A stretch of 64,000 nucleotides of DNA from Oscillospiraceae bacterium (GTDB taxonomy: Bacteria > Bacillota > Clostridia > Oscillospirales > Oscillospiraceae): positions 2,170,001 through 2,234,000 of the forward strand of contig AP025583.1 of the NCBI GenBank assembly GCA_022846095.1, read 5' to 3'. Made by a program: the position numbers and the translations under genes. Below, piece by piece: positions 1-12,318 of the stretch. Numbering within the stretch: the stretch's first letter is position 1; the number at the start of each line of letters is the position of its first letter. Under the pieces are notes generated by a model. That model saw only the letters and a list, made by a program, of their open reading frames with translations, was not told the origin of the DNA and ran no database searches.

Positions 1-307
1 CGGGGGTATAAGCGTCGTCCAGGAAGCTGGCCACAAAGCCCACGCACTGAGTCTCCCCCTTGCGGCGCACCGAGGGCTCCACCGAGCCGCCGTAGAGCTC
101 GTCCAGGGCGGCGGAGAGGGCCTCCATGTCGGGGCGCTCCGCCGTGCCCCGGCGCAGGACGGAGGGCACCAGCGCGTTGGCCGCGGCCTCCTCCCGGCTC
201 AGGGGCACCAAAAACTCCGCGCCGAGGGCGCAGGATTTGAATTTCTTTGTGCGCACCGCCGTCAGATGGACGCCGGGCAGCAGCATGGTCTGGGTGACTT
301 CGGTCAT
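1..307 (-). CDS. yfmF: M16 peptidase-like protein, YfmF type (partial)
   Basis: Only the N-terminal 102 codons are in the window; the rest lies to the left. The ATG at 307 has an AAGGA box 12-16 bases upstream. Visible residues include LRRGT (51-55) and LDELYGG (68-74), the pattern of the YfmF branch of M16-like proteins, where the usual HxxEH zinc site is absent. In Bacillus-type genomes YfmF pairs with YfmH and is linked to EF-P modification. That role is family knowledge; only the N-terminus supports the assignment here. A divergent promoter lies at 354-382. Confidence 0.72.
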   Translation of the reverse strand, partial: MTEVTQTMLLPGVHLTAVRTKKFKSCALGAEFLVPLSREEAAANALVPSVLRRGTAERPDMEALSAALDELYGGSVEPSVRRKGETQCVGFVASFLDDAYTP

Positions 308-353
308 CGGCCACCATTCCTTTCCTTGGTAATGCATTTGCTATGCAATCTGT

Positions 354-382
354 ATTATACAACATCTTGCATGGTTTGACAC
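354..382 (-). promoter_or_regulatory. Predicted SigA promoter of the yfmF-like gene
   Basis: On the minus strand GTGTCA (377-382), a 17-base spacer and TATAAT (354-359), about 46 bases upstream of the ATG at 307. The -10 is perfect and the -35 matches 4 of 6. Confidence 0.55.
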
Positions 383-416
383 CTTAAAATTCGATGAATA
401 TTGGGGACTGCTCCCG

Positions 417-445
417 TTGCGGGCAAAGTGGAATTCCGATACAAT
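417..445 (+). promoter_or_regulatory. Predicted SigA promoter of the formate/nitrite channel gene
   Basis: TTGCGG (417-422), 17-base spacer, TACAAT (440-445), 30 bases before the ATG at 476. Confidence 0.5.
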
Positions 446-475
446 AATAATAATTTGAAGTTTAGGAGGGCTCCC

Positions 476-1240
476 ATGACCCGAGACACTGTGGAATCCA
501 TCGCCCGCGCCGGGGCGGACAAGCTCCGCTTCTCCCGGTCGGCCACCCTTCGCTACCTGACCCGCGCGGCCATCGCGGGCGCCTACATCTTTGTGGGCGC
601 GCTGGTCTCCAGCCTGGCCGCCGCCTGGTTCTACGACGGCAGCCTGCCCGTCGCCAAGCTGCTGGGGGCAATTACCTTCTCCGCCGCCCTCATCCTAATC
701 GTGCTGCTGGGGGGCGAGCTCTTCACCGGCACCAATCTGGTCATGGGAATTTCCCTCTACGACGGCGCGGTCAGCCCCGGCGGCGCCCTGCGGGTCTGGG
801 CCCTGGCCTGGGTGGGCAATTTCGCGGGCATCCTGGTGCTCAGCCTGCTCTTCGCGGGCTCCGGGGCCTCCCGGGATCTGCTGGGGGCCTATCTGGCCAT
901 CTGCGTGCCCGGCAAGCTCTCCGCCCCCTGGTATGCGCTGCTGCTCAAGGGCGTGCTGTGCAATTTTCTTGTGTGCGTGGGGGTTTTCTCCGGCTTCCGC
1001 CTCAAGAGCGAGGGGGGCAAGGCCCTGGTCATCACTCTGGTCATCACCACCTTTGTCCTGGCCGGGCTGGAGCACTCCGTGGCCAACATGGCCTATTTCT
1101 CCCTCTACGCCCTGCTGGTGCCCGGCGCGGATTTCGCCGCCATGGCCCTGAACCTGCTATGGGTCACCCTGGGCAACCTGCTGGGCGGCGCGGTGGTGCT
1201 GGGCCTGCCCCTGTGGTACGCCGCCGAGGCCAAGTCTTAG
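476..1240 (+). CDS. Formate/nitrite transporter (FNT) family channel
   Basis: 254 residues, typical of FocA/NirC pentameric channels that move formate, nitrite or hydrosulfide across the cytoplasmic membrane. About six hydrophobic segments are visible. The family signatures are present: a GELFTGTN loop (about 80-87), and EHSVANM (about 202-208), which carries the central pore histidine. The start at 476 was chosen over the in-frame upstream ATG at 401 because AGGAGG lies 7 bases before it and the family N-terminus fits. The substrate cannot be told from sequence alone; no pfl or nir gene is adjacent. A convergent hairpin terminator follows. Confidence 0.88.
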   Translation: MTRDTVESIARAGADKLRFSRSATLRYLTRAAIAGAYIFVGALVSSLAAAWFYDGSLPVAKLLGAITFSAALILIVLLGGELFTGTNLVMGISLYDGAVSPGGALRVWALAWVGNFAGILVLSLLFAGSGASRDLLGAYLAICVPGKLSAPWYALLLKGVLCNFLVCVGVFSGFRLKSEGGKALVITLVITTFVLAGLEHSVANMAYFSLYALLVPGADFAAMALNLLWVTLGNLLGGAVVLGLPLWYAAEAKS

Positions 1241-1250
1241 GCTCCCCTAC

Positions 1251-1283
1251 GACCTCTCGGTCCGCACAGCGGACCGAGAGGTC
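1251..1283. terminator. Bidirectional hairpin between converging genes
   Basis: Perfect 15-base arms GACCTCTCGGTCCGC (1251-1265) and its complement (1269-1283) with a 3-base loop. It sits between the FNT gene and the glucan synthase stop codon. No long T run follows on either strand, so termination efficiency is uncertain. Confidence 0.6.
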
Positions 1284-4200
1284 ATACCACGGTTATCTCC
1301 AGCGTACAGTCCCCCTCCAGCGCCTCCAGCTCCACGCCCTCCCGGACGGGTTTTCCGTCCAGGAGGGTTTTTTGTTCCGCCCCCCGGGCGACCTGGATGT
1401 GAAGATTGCACCGGGGGGTGCGCCACAGCGCGGTATAGCCCGGCCAGTCCGGCGGGAGGGCCGGCTCCACAAAGAGCCTGCCGCCCCGCAGCTTCAGCCC
1501 CAGCAGCTCCTCCACGGCGGTGCGGTAGTACCACCCCGCCGCCCCGGTGTACCAGCTCCAGCCGCCCCGGCCCAGATGGGCGGGGTTGGAGTAAACGTCG
1601 GCGGCGAGCACGTAGGGCTCGGCGCGGTAGACCGCCGGGTCGTGGTTGGCGGGCAGGAGGGTGCGCAGAATCTCCCAACCCTCCCCCGCCATGCCCAGGC
1701 GCAGGCAGCCCAGGGCCAGCCAAACCGCGGCGTGGGTGTACTGCCCGCCGTTTTCCCGTACGCCGGGCACGTAGCCCCGGATATAGCCGGGGTCGTGCGC
1801 CCCACCGTCGAAGGCGGGGGTGAAGAGCTTCACCACCCCCGCGCCCCGGTCAAAAAGCTGCTCCAGGGCGCTGCGAACGGCCCGCCGCGCCAGATCCCGG
1901 TCCGCGTGGGGGACCAGCGCCGCCCAGCTCTGGGCGATGGAGTCGATGCGGCAGCGCTCGTCCCGGGCGCTGCCCAGGGTTGCGCCGTCGTCGTAGTAGC
2001 CCCGCAGGAACCATTCCCCGTCCCAGGCGGCGTTGGCGGCGGAGGCGTACCGCTCCGCCAACCCGCGCAGTTCTTCGGCCCGGTCCCCCTCCCCCATCCG
2101 CTCACAGACAGGGGCAAAGCGCTCCAGCACAAAGGCTGTAAACCAAGTGAGCCATACAGATTCCCCCCGGCCCCCGGCCCCCACCCGGTTCATGCCGTCG
2201 TTCCAGTCCCCCGCGCCCATCAGGGCCAGGCCGTGTTCCCCGGTCCCGCGGTCCAGGCTGCACAAAATTGCGCGGAGGGCGTGGTCAAACACGGTACCCA
2301 TTTCCTGGGAAACAGCAGGCTGCTCGTACCGCTCCTGCTCCCCTGCCCCCAAGGGCGGCGAGGACAGGAAGGGCGCCTCTTCGGTCAAGATCCCCCAGTC
2401 CCCCCGCGCCTCCAGGTACTCGCAGAGCACATAGGGCAGCCAGAGCAGATCGTCGCTGATTCTTGTCCGGACCCCTTTACCCTCCGGCTCGTGCCACCAG
2501 TGCTGGACATCCCCTTCGAGGAATTGGTGGGCGCAGGCCCGCAGGATTTGGCCCCGCGCGGTCTCTCCCTCCGTCAGCAGGGTGGCGCACACGTCCTGGA
2601 GCTGATCCCGGAAGCCGTAGGCCCCGCCGTTTTGGTACCGCGAGGTGCGGCCCAGCAGGCGGCAGGCGATCACCTGGTAGAGGGCCCAGCCGTTGAGGTA
2701 GCCGTCCAGCGCCCGGTCCGGGGTGCGCACCTTGAGGGCGGACACCTGCCGGTTCCAGTCCATCACCGTGCGGTTCAACAGGCGGCGGGCCTCCTCCGGG
2801 GGCATCTCCCGCGTCCCATCCACGCCGGTGGCCAGGGCCAAACAGCCCTCAATTCTGTAAAGTATTTCTCCTTTCTCTCCGTTCTGATAGAGCAGCTCAC
2901 CCGGATCCCCCTCCAGCTCCAGCAGCAGGACGCGGGCGTCGGGCTCCCGGGGCACAAAGGCGGTGGTGCGCAGCCCCTCCTTTTCCCAGCGGGCGTAGCC
3001 GGGGCCGTAGGTCACGGCGCAGTCCAGCGCGTCCGCGTCGGCGAAGATGGAGCGCCAGCCCGCACCGGTGCGCAGGTAAAAGCGCTCAGGCCCGCCGATG
3101 GCCAGCGGGTCGTTTTCCCAGGGGGTGAGCTGGTGCTCCCGGGCGTTGCCCTGCCAGAGGTGCCCGCAGCCGGTCTCGTCGGGCATCCAGCCCATGCTGC
3201 CGTTAGTGAGCATCTGGCTCCACCCCACCGGGGGCAGACGCCGCCCGGCGGCGAAGGTAATCCCCCCGTCCGCCGTGGCCTCCCAGCGCGGAATCCCCGG
3301 TTTTAGTGTAAAGCCGATCTCCTTTTCATAATCTGTGGGCCTGACGTAGGGCGCCTCCTCACGGCCAAGGAGCACCGTTGCGGCGGCGCGCACCGCCGGG
3401 TTGTCCTCCACCAGGTGGATTCCCCCCTTGGCCCCCAGCTTGTGGCCCCAGTCCAGCTGGCCGGCCCCCTCCAGCAGCGCGGAGCGGGCCGGGCGGCGGT
3501 AGTCCCCGCCCTCGCTCAGCAGGAACACCAGGTCGAAGGTATACCCCGACAGGGTGAGCAGCTTATGGGCCCCCAGCCGGTGGAGCTGCTGCTCCGCCTC
3601 CTCTCGGCTCCCCACCGCCAGGGCCGCGATGGGCACGTCCCCCGAGATGCCGTAGGCCCACAGCTCCCGCTGGTCGAACTCCGGCGGCTCGCCGGGCAGG
3701 GCAAGCCTGCCCAACAGGTCGTACGCCTGTAAGGCCTGATTCCTTGTCAGCTTGCACAGGGCGGCCAACCGGGCCAGCCGCCCGTTTTCACGGCCGCCCG
3801 CGCCCCGGAGCAGCCGCGCCGCACCCGCCAGGGCCTCCTCCCCGCTGTCCGAGGCGCTCAGCGCCAGCCGCAGGCGGAAGCTCTCCCCCGGCGCCAGGGT
3901 GACGGGCACGCGCAGCAGCAGGCAGGGGTCCAGCACCGCCCCGGCGGAGCTGTGGGCGGAGCCGGCCAGCGCCTGGCGCATGGCCCGCAGGCCGCCCCGT
4001 CCCAGGGCAATTTCCCGGCTGGTGTCGAAAAAGGCCCCCGCGCCGTCCCAGCACACCGCCAGGGCGGGGGTGCCGTCCGCGCTGCTGCGGGGGCGGCGGG
4101 TAAAGACCACCCCATCCCCGGTGTACGCGCTCTCCAGGAAGAGCTTGGAGAAGGCGGGGTGGGCCCGGTAGTCCTCCCACCGGGCCAGCACCGGCTCCAG

Positions 4201-7200
4201 ATAACAGGCCAGCTCCCCCCGCAGCTCCCCTTCTCCCTCCCAGCGCAGGGTGATCTCCCGGACCTCCCCGTTCTCCCGGTCGGGCACCCGCAGGGTGTGC
4301 AGGGCCGTCAGCGCTCCGCCGTGGGCGCTCCAGGCCGCCTCCTGGCCGAAGCGCCAGGCGTCCGGCTCCAGGTGCAGAAAAAGCTCCGGGGCGCTCAGGC
4401 AGCACTGTACGCCCAGATCCGTGGTCAGGGTACTGCCCCCCATGCGGGAGCAGCTGCGCCCGTCGGCGGTGCAGAACACGGTGTAGGAGCCGTTGGAAAC
4501 CAGGGCGCAGGCCGGGCGGCCCGAGCCGTCCCAATTCCCCTCCCGCACGGGCTCGGAGCCTGTCAGGCGTTTTGGCTTGTCAGGTGCCTGGCCCGCCGGG
4601 GACTTCATCACGGCGGCGCCCACGGGCACCTTCTCCTGCAGGAGCTCCCGGTAGGCCCCCATGGCGGAGTCCCGCATAAAGCGCTCCTGCATGAGATTGC
4701 CGTTGAGGGCGTTGTCCACGGCCACCAGGCTCATGCCCAGGTGGTGGGCCATATAGGACTTCACCGTCTCGAAGCTCCGCTCCCCGGTGAGGCGGCCGGG
4801 GGTGTAGTCCAGCGCCTCGTAGAGGCCGTACTTCCCCTCCACCCCCAGCGCCCGCAGGCGGCGCAGGTTTTGGGCGGCGCCGCCGGGCGAGAGCAGCAGG
4901 GCCAGAAAGGTTGCGTAGGGCGCGATCACCAGGTCGTCGTCCAGCCCCCGCTTCAGACCCAGCCGCTGCACCCCGTGGGCCTTGTACTGGTAGTTGAAGG
5001 CCCCGTCGAAGGCGTAAAAGCCGGACTCCGAGATCCCCCAGGGTACATTTTTCCGGCGGGCCCGGCGCCGCTGGGCGTAGATGCAGAAGGCCAGGGACTC
5101 GTACATGGCGCTGTTGGGCTCGGCGGGCAGGAGGAGGTTGGGCATGAAGTACTCGAACATGGTGCCCGTCCAGGAGGCCATGCCGCTGTAGTCGTTCTCC
5201 CCCACCAGCATCCTGCCCAGCCGCCGCCAGTGCCGGGGGGAGACCTCCCCCCGGGCCACCGCCAGGTAGCTGGTCTGCCGGGCCTCGCTGGCCATCAGGT
5301 CGTACCAGCCCTGGGTGTACTCCCCCTTGGCGTCGTCGTAGCCGATGAAAAAGAGCCTGCGCTCCCTGTCGTAGAGCAGGGAGAAGTCCATGGCGCCGGC
5401 CAGGGCCCCGGCCCGCGCGGCCAGGGCCTCCTCCCCCCACTCCGCCAGTCCCTCCCGCAGGGCGATGAGGCAGCCGCACAGGTTGCCCCCGTCCACGGTG
5501 GAGACGTAGCGGGGGGACATGGCCTGGGCCGTGGCGGTGTCGTACCAGTTGAAGAGGTGGCCCCGCCACTTGGGCAGCCCCTCCAGGGTGTCCAGCATGT
5601 GGCCCAGCAGCTCCGCCGCCTTTTCCCTGGAAATAAAGTCCAGATCCGCCGCCGCCAGGCAGCACAACAGCGCCATGCCGATATTGGTGGGAGAGGTCCG
5701 CCGGGCCAGGCCCACGGCGGGCTGCTCCTGCCAGTTGTCCGGGGGCAGCCAGTGGTCCTCGGGGCGGAGGAAGTCGGCAAAATAGCCCCAGATGGCCGCC
5801 CCCTGGTGGAGCAGGAAGGCCCTGTCCGCGGCGGAGACGGACTTTTTGTCCGGAATGGGGCGGCTCATGGCCCAGGCGAATATGGGCGACAGCGCCCACA
5901 CCAGTCCCGCCGCCGCCCCCGCCGGGAAGCGGGCAAAGAGCATGGCGGCAAGGCCCGCCGCCACGGCGGGCCACTGCTTTTTATAGTTGGCCCACACGCC
6001 GTCCCCCTGGCGGCGCTCCGCGTCGGCGGCGGTGACCCAGGCCAGCAGGCCCCGGCGGGTCACCAGCTGCCGCCAAAGGGCGGTCACGGCGCCGGAGGCG
6101 CAGGTCCAGGCGTGCACGGGCAGGAAGAGCAGCTGCACCAGGGTCTGGAGCACCACGCCCCCCAGCCCGGCGATGATGGTGGAGTGGTACCGGGCGTGGG
6201 CCCCCGCGCCGCCCCGGAAGGCCAGCTCGGCCCCGGAGAGCAGCAGGTTGGAGGCGGCGCAGAGCACCGCCACCCCCGCCGCCGCGCCGAAGTCGGCCCC
6301 GGTCAGGCACATGCCAAGCAGCAGGGCCAGCAGGGTGCACACCGGGGAAATGCTGCGGCGCAGGTTGTCGAAAATCTTCCATTTGGCCATGGGGGAAATC
6401 GGGTTGGGCTCTCTGTCCCCGGCCTGGTTGCGCACCGTGCGCCCCAGCCAGGGCAGGAGCTGCCAGTCCCCCCGCACCCAGCGGTGGAGGCGGGCGAAGT
6501 AGGAATTCACCTTATAGGGGTAGCCGTCGGTGAGCTCCACGTCCCCGATGAGCCCCGCGTGGAGGTAGGATCCCTCCAGCAGGTCGTGGGAGAGCACCCT
6601 GTTTTCCGGGAAGCGGCCGTCCAGACAGGTAAGGAAGGCGTCCACGTCGAAGATGCCCTTGCCCGTGTAGGTCCCCTGGTCGAAGAGGTCGTGGTACACG
6701 TCGCTGCTGGCGCTGCCGTAGGGGTCCACGCCCCCCTGACCGGCGAAGATGCGGGAGAACTGGCTCTTGTTGGCGGCCCCCAGCTCCACCCCCACCCGGG
6801 GCTGGAGCACGCCGTACCCGGCGCGCACCACCCGGCGGCGGCGGTCCACCACCGCCCGGTTCAGGGGGTGGAGCATGGCCCCGGCCAGCTCACGGGCCGC
6901 GCCCACGTTGAGGCTGGTGTCCGAGTCCAGGGTAAGCACGAACTTCACCCCCTGGAGCCTGCGTCGGTCACCGGCGCGCACCTGAAGGGCGCAGCGGCGG
7001 CCCCGGAGCAGGCGGGCCAGCTCCAGCAGAGCCCCCCGCTTGCGCTCCCAGCCCTGCCACACCTCGTCCACCGGGTGGAAAATCGGGGGACGGAACAGAA
7101 GGTAGAAGCCCCCGCCGTATTTCCCGTTCAGGGCCTCGATCTCCCGCCGGGCCGCCTCCGCCCAGCCCCGGGCCGCACCCCCCATGGGCTCGGCCCGGTC

Positions 7201-8364
7201 GGGCAGGTCCGCCAGCAGGCCGAACAGCAGGTGTTCCCCCGCGTCCCGGTTGGCCAGGCGGTAGCGCTCCAGCAGCGCGGCGTACTCCGCCCCGCTCTTC
7301 TCCCCCGTCAGCAGCCCCGCGATGACGCAGAGGGTCTTGCCCTCCTTGGGTATGCCCTCCTCCAGCTCCAGCCGGCACACCGGCCGGGGCCGGAACAGGC
7401 GCACGGCGGCGAAATCCACCAGATTCTTCACGATCTCGGACACCGGCAGCAGCAGGAGCAGTGCCACAGCGCCGCTGTGGAGCACGTAGCCCAGCAGCAG
7501 CGTCACGAACAGGGTGGGCAGCACCACCGCCGCCACATAGAGCCCGCCGCTGCGCAGGCGCGGCCGCTCCCCCATGGGGCGGCGGAAGAGGTAGTAGCCC
7601 ACATGGCGCTCCTCGCCCTTCCCGGCCTCGCACAGGGCCAGCACCTGCGCCGCGGCCACCTCCTCGCTCAGGCCCTTCTTCCGGGCCAGGCGGCAAAGCT
7701 CCCGGCGGTAGCGGGCGCGGGTCTCGTCGTCCATTTTGGCGTACTCCCCCGCGGGATCCCGGCGCAGGGCCTCTTCCACCCGGCTGGCCTGCTCCAGCAG
7801 GGGGCACAGGTTGGCGGTGGAGAGCATCCGCAGGGAGGAGAAGATCTCCTCCAGCGCCTGGGCCGTGCCCTCCCCCGGCTGATCCCCCTCCAGCCGCGGG
7901 CACAGCCCGGCCAGCCGCTCCACGCAGGCGCATTTGAGGGCGGGCACCAGCACGGACAGCTCCCCCTCGGTGAGCGGGCGGGCCTGCTGGGCGCGGCCTA
8001 AAAAGGCGCACAGCTTCTCCGGCGCGGCGGCCCCCGCCTCCCCGACGAAGGCGCGTGCCAGCTCCAGCACGAAGAGCTCCTTCCCCCCGCCCCGCCGCAC
8101 CCAGCGCAGGCGGACGGCCCGGCGCAGGCAGTCCGCGCCGTCCCGGCCCTCCCGCTGGGCCAGGTACCAGTTGTCCAGCAGCCATTCCCAGGCCGGGGTG
8201 GTGCGCTCCTGCCGCGCGGCGCGCGCCGCCACGTGGTCCCGTACCGCGCGGATCTGCCGCAGGGCCGCCTGCGTGCGGCGTGCGGCCGCGCGCCCCGTAT
8301 TTTCCCCCACCGGGCGCATCGCCTGCGCCGCGTTCTCCCCGAGCTGCCCCAGATCCTGTCCCAT
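1282..8364 (-). CDS. Cyclic beta-1,2-glucan synthase-like giant membrane enzyme
   Basis: 2360 residues. A membrane segment near 275-310 is followed by a GT84-type glycosyltransferase domain with a TLDSDTS acidic motif (about 478-484) and RWVRGDWQ (about 628-635). Further membrane segments lie at about 690-830. Next comes a central glycosidase-like block containing ESGFYAFDGAFNYQ (about 1110-1125), as in the cyclisation/transglycosylation (GH189-type) domain. The C-terminal half resembles GH94 phosphorylase, with GAGDWNDGMN near 2055. This order matches cyclic beta-1,2-glucan synthases (NdvB/Cgs), which polymerise UDP-glucose, trim the chain and close the ring. Length is somewhat below the proteobacterial enzymes (about 2,800). 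ATG at 8364 follows GGGAGGAAG. It lies 115 bases downstream of the hybrid kinase gene on the same strand. The product linkage is inferred from family. Confidence 0.85.
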   Translation of the reverse strand: MGQDLGQLGENAAQAMRPVGENTGRAAARRTQAALRQIRAVRDHVAARAARQERTTPAWEWLLDNWYLAQREGRDGADCLRRAVRLRWVRRGGGKELFVLELARAFVGEAGAAAPEKLCAFLGRAQQARPLTEGELSVLVPALKCACVERLAGLCPRLEGDQPGEGTAQALEEIFSSLRMLSTANLCPLLEQASRVEEALRRDPAGEYAKMDDETRARYRRELCRLARKKGLSEEVAAAQVLALCEAGKGEERHVGYYLFRRPMGERPRLRSGGLYVAAVVLPTLFVTLLLGYVLHSGAVALLLLLPVSEIVKNLVDFAAVRLFRPRPVCRLELEEGIPKEGKTLCVIAGLLTGEKSGAEYAALLERYRLANRDAGEHLLFGLLADLPDRAEPMGGAARGWAEAARREIEALNGKYGGGFYLLFRPPIFHPVDEVWQGWERKRGALLELARLLRGRRCALQVRAGDRRRLQGVKFVLTLDSDTSLNVGAARELAGAMLHPLNRAVVDRRRRVVRAGYGVLQPRVGVELGAANKSQFSRIFAGQGGVDPYGSASSDVYHDLFDQGTYTGKGIFDVDAFLTCLDGRFPENRVLSHDLLEGSYLHAGLIGDVELTDGYPYKVNSYFARLHRWVRGDWQLLPWLGRTVRNQAGDREPNPISPMAKWKIFDNLRRSISPVCTLLALLLGMCLTGADFGAAAGVAVLCAASNLLLSGAELAFRGGAGAHARYHSTIIAGLGGVVLQTLVQLLFLPVHAWTCASGAVTALWRQLVTRRGLLAWVTAADAERRQGDGVWANYKKQWPAVAAGLAAMLFARFPAGAAAGLVWALSPIFAWAMSRPIPDKKSVSAADRAFLLHQGAAIWGYFADFLRPEDHWLPPDNWQEQPAVGLARRTSPTNIGMALLCCLAAADLDFISREKAAELLGHMLDTLEGLPKWRGHLFNWYDTATAQAMSPRYVSTVDGGNLCGCLIALREGLAEWGEEALAARAGALAGAMDFSLLYDRERRLFFIGYDDAKGEYTQGWYDLMASEARQTSYLAVARGEVSPRHWRRLGRMLVGENDYSGMASWTGTMFEYFMPNLLLPAEPNSAMYESLAFCIYAQRRRARRKNVPWGISESGFYAFDGAFNYQYKAHGVQRLGLKRGLDDDLVIAPYATFLALLLSPGGAAQNLRRLRALGVEGKYGLYEALDYTPGRLTGERSFETVKSYMAHHLGMSLVAVDNALNGNLMQERFMRDSAMGAYRELLQEKVPVGAAVMKSPAGQAPDKPKRLTGSEPVREGNWDGSGRPACALVSNGSYTVFCTADGRSCSRMGGSTLTTDLGVQCCLSAPELFLHLEPDAWRFGQEAAWSAHGGALTALHTLRVPDRENGEVREITLRWEGEGELRGELACYLEPVLARWEDYRAHPAFSKLFLESAYTGDGVVFTRRPRSSADGTPALAVCWDGAGAFFDTSREIALGRGGLRAMRQALAGSAHSSAGAVLDPCLLLRVPVTLAPGESFRLRLALSASDSGEEALAGAARLLRGAGGRENGRLARLAALCKLTRNQALQAYDLLGRLALPGEPPEFDQRELWAYGISGDVPIAALAVGSREEAEQQLHRLGAHKLLTLSGYTFDLVFLLSEGGDYRRPARSALLEGAGQLDWGHKLGAKGGIHLVEDNPAVRAAATVLLGREEAPYVRPTDYEKEIGFTLKPGIPRWEATADGGITFAAGRRLPPVGWSQMLTNGSMGWMPDETGCGHLWQGNAREHQLTPWENDPLAIGGPERFYLRTGAGWRSIFADADALDCAVTYGPGYARWEKEGLRTTAFVPREPDARVLLLELEGDPGELLYQNGEKGEILYRIEGCLALATGVDGTREMPPEEARRLLNRTVMDWNRQVSALKVRTPDRALDGYLNGWALYQVIACRLLGRTSRYQNGGAYGFRDQLQDVCATLLTEGETARGQILRACAHQFLEGDVQHWWHEPEGKGVRTRISDDLLWLPYVLCEYLEARGDWGILTEEAPFLSSPPLGAGEQERYEQPAVSQEMGTVFDHALRAILCSLDRGTGEHGLALMGAGDWNDGMNRVGAGGRGESVWLTWFTAFVLERFAPVCERMGEGDRAEELRGLAERYASAANAAWDGEWFLRGYYDDGATLGSARDERCRIDSIAQSWAALVPHADRDLARRAVRSALEQLFDRGAGVVKLFTPAFDGGAHDPGYIRGYVPGVRENGGQYTHAAVWLALGCLRLGMAGEGWEILRTLLPANHDPAVYRAEPYVLAADVYSNPAHLGRGGWSWYTGAAGWYYRTAVEELLGLKLRGGRLFVEPALPPDWPGYTALWRTPRCNLHIQVARGAEQKTLLDGKPVREGVELEALEGDCTLEITVV

Positions 8365-8437
8365 CCGCGCTTCCTCCCAAGTCCATATTCACCTTCCAGC
8401 TTTTCCCGATGGAAGGGAAATATACGGCGGGGCGCGG

Positions 8438-8467
8438 AAAAGGGCGGCCGGATAAACCGGCCGCCCT
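8438..8467 (-). terminator. Intrinsic terminator after the hybrid kinase gene
   Basis: 11-base GC arms (8441-8451 / 8457-8467) with a 5-base loop, followed on the minus strand by TTTT. It lies between the kinase stop and the glucan synthase start, so the two genes are probably not strictly co-transcribed. Confidence 0.7.
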
Positions 8468-8479
8468 CCTTGTCTTTAC

Positions 8480-11740
<3,261 letters not shown>

Positions 11741-11775
11741 GCCGCGTCTCCCTTCCGAACTGCCTGGTTTGAATG

Positions 11776-11803
11776 ATAATACCACAAAATGCCGGAAATG
11801 CAA
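11776..11803 (-). promoter_or_regulatory. Predicted promoter of the hybrid kinase gene
   Basis: Minus-strand TTGCAT (11798-11803), 16-base spacer, TATTAT (11776-11781), 36 bases upstream of the ATG at 11740. Confidence 0.5.
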
Positions 11804-11860
11804 AGCGCAAAGCCGGGTTTGCGCTTCCATCGTTTCCGCAAGGGAAATCACTTTCCCCCC

Positions 11861-11889
11861 TTGACAAGCTGGGAAAAATATAGTATGAT
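11861..11889 (+). promoter_or_regulatory. Consensus promoter of the ylxM-ffh operon
   Basis: TTGACA (11861-11866), 17-base spacer, TATGAT (11884-11889). It is divergent from the kinase promoter and drives the SRP/ribosome gene block. Confidence 0.8.
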
Positions 11890-11946
11890 ACAACACGTTG
11901 TAAAGCCCACCCGCTTTACAACAACTGTGAGAGGAGGCGGCTAACG

Positions 11947-12315
11947 TTGAAGAACCAGGCCTACCGCATGACCCTGCTCTACGATTTTTACGGGGACATG
12001 CTCACGGATCGCCAGAAGGAGTTCTACGACCTCTATTATAATGAGGACCTCTCCCTGGCCGAGATAGCGGAAAACTACGGCATCACCCGCCAGGGCGTGC
12101 GGGACGTCATCGTCCGCGCCGAGGCCACCCTCACCGAGCTGGAGGACAAGACCGGCATCATCCGGCGCTTCCACAAGATGCAGGACCAGTTCACCCAGAT
12201 TGGGCAGGCGCTGGACGGCATCGAGCAGCGCAACGAAAGCCGCTTTCAGGACGACGTGCTGGAAGGGCTGTGCATCCAGATCAGGGATGTGCTCTCCCAG
12301 CTGAAGCAGGAGTAA
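11947..12315 (+). CDS. ylxM: YlxM/p13 helix-turn-helix SRP-associated protein
   Basis: 122 residues starting with TTG; GAGGAGG lies about 8 bases before it. The sequence has a sigma-70 region-4-like helix-turn-helix (LSLAEIAENYGITRQGVRD, about 37-55) preceded by the family motif LTDRQKEFYDLYYNEDLS. YlxM is encoded just upstream of ffh in most Firmicutes and modulates the SRP GTPase. Here ffh begins 3 bases after the stop, which supports co-translation. Confidence 0.9.
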   Translation: MKNQAYRMTLLYDFYGDMLTDRQKEFYDLYYNEDLSLAEIAENYGITRQGVRDVIVRAEATLTELEDKTGIIRRFHKMQDQFTQIGQALDGIEQRNESRFQDDVLEGLCIQIRDVLSQLKQE

Positions 12316-12318
12316 CCA

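Noticed and set aside
958-8001. Very long plus-strand open frames opposite the glucan synthase
   Set aside because: They are antisense shadows caused by high GC. Their translations are Pro/Gly/His/Arg-rich low-complexity sequence with no domain, and the minus-strand enzyme has clear motifs throughout.
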